A stretch of 64,000 nucleotides of DNA, taken from the NCBI GenBank assembly GCA_025642075.2, contig JAODUO010000041.1:542501-606500 (forward strand), written 5' to 3'. Origin of the DNA: Ridgeia piscesae (taxonomy: Eukaryota > Annelida > Polychaeta > Sabellida > Siboglinidae). Of the stretch, positions 61,677 through 64,000 are shown one piece after another; position 1 is the stretch's first letter; the number at the start of each line of letters is the position of its first letter. The notes beneath the pieces were generated by a model, which worked only from the letters and a program-made list of their open reading frames with translations, was not told the origin of the DNA and did not search any database. Position numbers and translations under genes: made by a program.

Positions 61677-63640
61677 ATCATGTGTTGACTTCCTCTCCCT
61701 GTTGTATCGCTGACTTCATCTCATGTGTCGTCTCTCGTGACTTCACATATGTCTGTCTCATGTACACCAGGTTCTGTTTTGACGTTATTGCTTGTTGTCG
61801 GAGGAAATAGACAGGCTTAATTGTTCTTCTGAGTTATCTGTGGAATTAACAGCATCCTTCTTCAGTGCTACATTTATGAATCTACACATTGGTGTGGTTA
61901 TCCCCCAGGTAGCTACGGTGGCTGCCTAGCCTGCCTGACAGTGTTTGTGTAATACCATGGTGACATAGGACCAGGTAATCCTCATAAAGCCAGGCCCATA
62001 ACCACTAAGATAACATTCCTTTATCAGTAAATCATGGCCAAAATCACAAATCAGTATAGACCGGTGCTGTCAAGGCAGCAACTATCAGTAATTTACACAT
62101 TGCCATCGCATCGATTAAAAATGATTGCCCAGTCATTTCTTGTTGCCTTGGCGATTGCAATCAGACCAATAGTTATGTGTGCTAAATTGGCCATTGATGT
62201 AGCAATAGTGGCTGCAGAGTGCTGTATAGATAGGGTAGAGGTTATTCAATATTCAATTTATATCGCTAGCCTTTAAATAATTGAAAGAAGATGCGTTTAA
62301 TTAATTTGGTGCCTGGACATGCGGGACCTGCATGCAATTTGCACAACACTTACCTCAACAACCTTTTACATCATCACCTGTGTGATATCTCATGAAAATG
62401 TCCTTACACTACTAAAATGTGATTAGATTAATCATCATTAATGATGTGTCCAACATGTCTGGGTGTTCTGGCTTTTTCTAGCTGAATACAGAGATCAGTA
62501 AATGTTAGTTATTATAGCAGCAAGATGTAAACATAATTATTGCACACATTAGGTAAATAACTAGTCATGCAGTCATGGTAATATTGTTGGTAATATGTTC
62601 TGGACTCATGTCTTCCAGCTCTGGTATGAAAAGTCATTTATTTATTTCCGAAGTGTACTTTTTATTTATGAATAACATTTTGAGTGACAAGTTATATCTT
62701 TAGTCAGTATACTGTTTAAGTACTGTAATTTTGGGACTCATACTAAATATAGTTGGATCCAACTGCAAGTATGTTTTTAATATAACAACTTGCTCATTTA
62801 AGAAACAGTTCCATAAAATTATGGGTTTACAAGATTTAAACATGCATACACGTGGACATGCACATATGTATGGAATCCAATACTCAAGATTTATGTACTT
62901 TCAAAGTCTATGCTGTAATCTCACCACTTTGCGAGAGGCTGTAGCCATGGAGACATAGAGACAGGGTTACGGGGAAGTAGCGGCTGTGTTGTCCCGCTAC
63001 CTTCTATACAGCTACATCTTTCTGAACAAACACTTAGCTATTGTGTCTCTCGATTGATGTCATTTTACATGATCAAATAGGCCAGCACAACTGAGCTGTT
63101 TTGTCAATTGGCTCGGATCTTGACTACCCAATGCAGTGTGTTAGATACATGCCAGAAATACTCAACACAGATCATGCGTGACTGTTACGCATGACTGCAC
63201 TTCACATTTTGAACCATTTGTGTGTTTTGTTCTGCAAGTCGTCTGATCCTAATCCATGACTGTTTATTTAGACGAGTAGATCTATTTCTTGTCATTCATA
63301 AATTGAGCTCTATGTTAGCTGTGCTGAATGCACACATATGTTAATTATAGATTTTATGTTGAAACTGTCATTTGTGCTAAAAACATTCCTAAATGTACAG
63401 CCTGTACATATGTAATGCATTCCTTATGAAAATCTCTGTTTCTACTAATATAAACATAATATTTTTTAGAAAAAAAGTTAATCTAAAACAATCTGTGTAA
63501 CGAAAAAGTCCTACAGCTTGAATGTTGATTTGGCATCCTATGTGGCAGTGCTTCTATAATAACTATGTGAATGTTAACTTATTGTTTTTATGTGATGCAT
63601 AACTAAAACTATTACACATGAGGGAAGGACAATTAAGACT
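61677..63640. other. Non-genic stretch
   Basis: No gene, array or mobile element recognised. Confidence 0.5.
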
Positions 63641-63935
63641 GATGCGAAACCTTAATCAAGTGAATCCAGTTTTAAACTCGGTGTTGTGTACCTTACTGCT
63701 TCTGTTCACCCAGCTGTATCAATTACTCTTTCATTTAGGCTGTATGTACAGAGCTGTATAGACAGTGGTGAATATAACATGTGTGAAGTAATTATCCTTG
63801 TAATGTAATGGGTCACGTCTTCCCAGAGAAGTCAAGGTGGTGTTTGAATGAACAGCAAAGTGTCAAGGGTAAATTGTTTTGAGCATTTTGTAAGGAATGG
63901 ATACCATGCTGTATAGTACAAGGCAAACGTGTCCA
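63641..63935 (+). mobile_element. SINE-like element, copy 5
   Basis: The middle domain TTCTGTTCACCCAGCTGTAT at 63701-63719 and the tail GTGTTTGAATGAACAGCAAA at 63840-63859 occur in the same order as copies 3 and 4. The B-box head is degraded. Confidence 0.5.
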
Positions 63936-64000
63936 AGTATGGACTCAAGTCTTTCTTGCTTGATGGGCCCCGGATCGGGAACTACGAAAAAGAGTAAACT

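Overview
The window is animal nuclear DNA, AT-rich, from an invertebrate with large introns. It has one spliced protein gene with GT-AG introns, a non-LTR retrotransposon, SINE-like and MITE-like elements, and many micro- and minisatellites. The encoded protein is a metazoan Sec24 of the C/D class. Repeat style and intron size suggest a marine invertebrate, perhaps a lophotrochozoan such as a mollusc. That placement is a weak inference.

Region 1-2.5 kb holds decayed mobile-element pieces: a retrotransposon 3' relic, transposon-end-like sequence and a SINE fragment. Region 2.5-27.2 kb is one complete plus-strand gene, Sec24CD, the cargo-binding subunit of the COPII coat. I resolve 22 coding exons, all joined in phase, giving 1,213 residues. 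They cover a Pro/Gly/Met-rich N-terminus with a 7-residue coding repeat, a Cys4 zinc finger, and the trunk, beta-sandwich, helical and gelsolin-like domains. A likely promoter near 2.5-2.65 kb carries two copies of ACGTGGCA, the core of the CrebA/CREB3L site known from secretory-pathway genes. Three introns carry large tandem arrays: a (ACAT)n tract in intron 9, a 21-bp minisatellite in intron 12, and about 3.5 kb of a 31-bp repeat in intron 18.

Region 27.3-64 kb contains no host protein-coding gene that I can support. It holds a 5'-truncated jockey/CR1-type LINE with an undamaged reverse transcriptase frame (28.5-31.3 kb) and a decayed LINE 3' end on the minus strand (43.0-43.5 kb). It also has several inverted-repeat elements (32.1, 46.7 and 61.2-61.7 kb) and scattered copies of one tRNA-derived SINE-like family. 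Tandem arrays with 59-bp, 35-bp, 35/36-bp and 14-bp units and long (GT)n and (TA)n tracts are present too. Small GC-richer islands with CRE-like sites (48.0-48.4, 51.1-51.8 and 58.0-58.3 kb) could be regulatory DNA or 5' exons of a gene outside the window, but this is unproven.

I did not find a novel multi-gene system. The most notable features are the unusual density of structured repeats within and beside Sec24CD, the in-frame open minisatellite next to exon 13, the paired CREB3L-type motifs, and several apparently unclassified foldback elements.
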